From contig JACCYG010000209.1 in assembly GCA_013696595.1 (NCBI GenBank), positions 1-6,279 of the forward strand: a stretch of 6,279 nt of DNA, read 5' to 3'. Below the pieces are notes generated by a model that saw only the letters and a list, made by a program, of their open reading frames with translations, did not search any database and was not told the DNA's origin. Position numbers and translations under genes: made by a program. Below are positions 5,609 through 6,279 of the stretch, one piece after another. The number at the start of each line of letters is the position of its first letter. The first letter of the stretch is position 1. The stretch comes from Actinomycetota bacterium. Its GTDB lineage: Bacteria > Actinomycetota > Thermoleophilia > Gaiellales > Gaiellaceae.

Positions 5609-6157
5609 ATGCCTGGCAAAGAGGAGCTTCCGGACACGCTCAAGCGCTCGCCCAAGAAGGCGCAGCGGACCTGGGTGAAGGCGCACGACGCCGCCGTCGA
5701 GCAGTACGGGGAAGGCGAGCGCGCACACCGAACGGCTTTCGCGGCGTTGAAGCATTCATTCGAGAAGGTCGAGGATCACTGGGAGGCGAAAGACGAGAAA
5801 GGGCCTTCGGACCCCCGCTCGACCAAGACGACCGCGCAAGCGGCGCGCGGCGAGGGTGAGACGTTCGGCGGTGTCGATTACTACGGCAGCACGAGGAACG
5901 AGCTGTACGAGCGCGCGAAGAAACTCGGTGTCGAGGGACGCTCGAAGATGTCGAAGCGAGAGCTCGCCCGAGCCATAGCCGACAACAGGGCTAGCCCCGT
6001 GCGTCGTAGGGGCCGGACTTGTCCGGCCTGCGTACTGCCGAGCGTTGTACGCTTGGCCCGCACAAGGAGGGAGCCATGCGCGGGTGCCCCGGTTGCGGCA
6101 GCCCGGTCGACGAGAGCTTTCGCTACTGCCCGTGGTGCGCGGCGCCACAGCGGCTGA
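5609..6157 (+). CDS. ChaB-family protein with C-terminal SAP/Rho-N-like module; tail probably over-extended
   Basis: ChaB domain at about residues 4-64, with the conserved core SPKKAQRTW (14-22), HDAAVEQYGEG (26-36), ALKHSFEKV (46-54) and DHW. ChaB was named as a cation-transport regulator of the ChaA antiporter, but its biochemical role is unclear and actinobacterial members are usually stand-alone. A Thr/Lys/Gly-rich linker leads to a small helical module at 92-126 (STRNELYERAKKLGV ... SKRELARAIAD), typical of SAP/Rho N-terminal nucleic-acid-binding folds. After Asn126 the reading frame continues for 56 more Arg/Ala-rich residues that resemble no domain, cross two inverted repeats, and overlap the next gene by 82 bases. 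In the +2 frame a TAG occurs at 5992-5994, exactly where a domain-sized protein would end, so the native end may be near there. Start ATG 5609 has a strong ribosome-binding site. Family call is firm; function is not. Confidence 0.85.
   Translation: MPGKEELPDTLKRSPKKAQRTWVKAHDAAVEQYGEGERAHRTAFAALKHSFEKVEDHWEAKDEKGPSDPRSTKTTAQAARGEGETFGGVDYYGSTRNELYERAKKLGVEGRSKMSKRELARAIADNRASPVRRRGRTCPACVLPSVVRLARTRREPCAGAPVAAARSTRAFATARGARRHSG
6011..6028 (+). other. Perfect inverted repeat / hairpin between chaB and the zinc-ribbon gene
   Basis: GGCCGGAC-TT-GTCCGGCC: eight-base arms with complete complementarity and a two-base spacer, equivalent to a 7-bp stem capped by a CTTG tetraloop. The all-but-two G/C stem should be very stable in RNA. 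No T-run follows, so it is not a standard intrinsic terminator. It could slow transcription, act as an RNA processing or attenuation element, or serve as a dyad operator. It lies within the doubtful tail of the chaB frame. Confidence 0.6.
6030..6052 (+). other. Second inverted repeat GCGTAC...GTACGC
   Basis: Six-base arms GCGTAC (6030-6035) and GTACGC (6047-6052) are perfectly complementary across an 11-base spacer. It starts two bases after the preceding hairpin and ends 24 bases before ATG 6076. The geometry fits either a stem-loop in the leader of the zinc-ribbon mRNA or a two-half-site protein-binding dyad. Confidence 0.45.
6064..6071 (+). promoter_or_regulatory. Shine-Dalgarno sequence of the zinc-ribbon gene
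   Basis: AAGGAGGG lies 4 bases before ATG 6076, the strongest ribosome-binding site in the window. It supports independent translation of the downstream gene and argues that the overlapping chaB tail is not the main product here. Confidence 0.85.
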
Positions 6158-6279
6158 AGCTCGTGGACTTCTTCCGTCCTCATCCGCTCATCGAGCAAGA
6201 CCAGACGAAGGCTCTGCGCGTCTCCCGCTATCTCGCCGGCCCCGCTCCCAAGCGCCACGTCCGCTTCAGCGTCTGGGAC
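6076..6279 (+). CDS. Zinc-ribbon protein, N-terminal 68 residues (runs off the window)
   Basis: Small protein opening with a double-knuckle zinc ribbon: Cys4-Pro-Gly-Cys7 and Cys18-Pro-Trp-Cys21, expected to hold one structural zinc ion. The continuing segment LKLVDFFRPHPL (27-38) leads into KALRVSRYLAG (45-55) and KRHVRFSVWD (59-68), which looks like the start of a further alpha/beta domain. The frame is open to the last base, so the length and C-terminal domain are unknown. Start ATG 6076 is set by a strong ribosome-binding site and by the ribbon beginning at residue 4. It follows chaB on the same strand and overlaps the doubtful tail of that frame by 82 bases in a different phase. Zinc binding is a confident reading; whether the partner is nucleic acid or protein cannot be told. 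Confidence 0.85.
   Translation, partial: MRGCPGCGSPVDESFRYCPWCAAPQRLKLVDFFRPHPLIEQDQTKALRVSRYLAGPAPKRHVRFSVWD

Noticed and set aside
6043..6053. TACGCT before the zinc-ribbon gene as a -10 promoter box
   Set aside because: It fits TANNNT, but the nearest TTG-type -35 (TTGTCC at 6019) is 23 bases away, well beyond the usual 16-18, and both overlap the inverted repeats.
1..6279. CRISPR array, tRNA, rRNA, insertion sequence or attachment site
   Set aside because: No regularly spaced repeats, no tRNA-like cloverleaf, no rRNA-like stretch, and no transposase or terminal inverted repeats were seen on reading both strands; by-eye scanning could miss a degenerate case.

Overview
The window is high-G+C bacterial DNA (about two thirds G+C by eye, with strongly G/C-biased third codon positions) and densely coding on both strands. 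An Lhr-type helicase, a ChaB protein with a C-terminal SAP/Rho-N-like module, and a COG1233-type FAD oxidoreductase together fit an actinomycetote, perhaps the Thermoleophilia (Gaiellales or Solirubrobacterales). That placement is an inference from protein style, not a search result.

Layout. (1) From the left edge to about 1312, minus strand: the N-terminal ~437 residues of an Lhr-family DEAD/DEAH superfamily 2 helicase, whose C-terminal part lies outside the window. (2) 1390-1824, plus strand, divergent from the helicase: a small lipoprotein with a CHRD or Cu/Zn-superoxide-dismutase-like beta-sandwich signature. (3) 5537 down to 1821, minus strand: three genes in a row, probably one transcription unit: a membrane-anchored or secreted beta-propeller-like protein, an acyl-CoA dehydrogenase, and a FAD-dependent phytoene-desaturase/PYROXD2-like oxidoreductase. 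The oxidoreductase ends tail-to-tail with the lipoprotein gene, and the two stop codons overlap. (4) 5609 to the right edge, plus strand, divergent from the propeller gene: a ChaB/SAP protein followed by a double-CxxC zinc-ribbon protein that runs off the window.

How the genes fit together. The acyl-CoA dehydrogenase and the FAD oxidoreductase are both flavoenzymes and may share a lipid or isoprenoid oxidation role; the substrate cannot be read from the sequence. ChaB/SAP and the zinc ribbon look like small nucleic-acid- or protein-binding partners. Lhr belongs to DNA repair and seems functionally separate.

No mobile element, CRISPR array, tRNA or rRNA was seen. There is no clear new defence or biosynthetic system. 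The most interesting points are: a FAD oxidoreductase whose only plausible start is a non-canonical ATC; a helicase whose best ribosome-binding site points at an ATT; two tandem perfect inverted repeats between chaB and the zinc-ribbon gene, lying inside what looks like an over-extended chaB tail; a possible frameshifted C-terminal tail on the acyl-CoA dehydrogenase; and an overlapping-stop convergent gene pair. No intergenic gap exceeds 100 bases.
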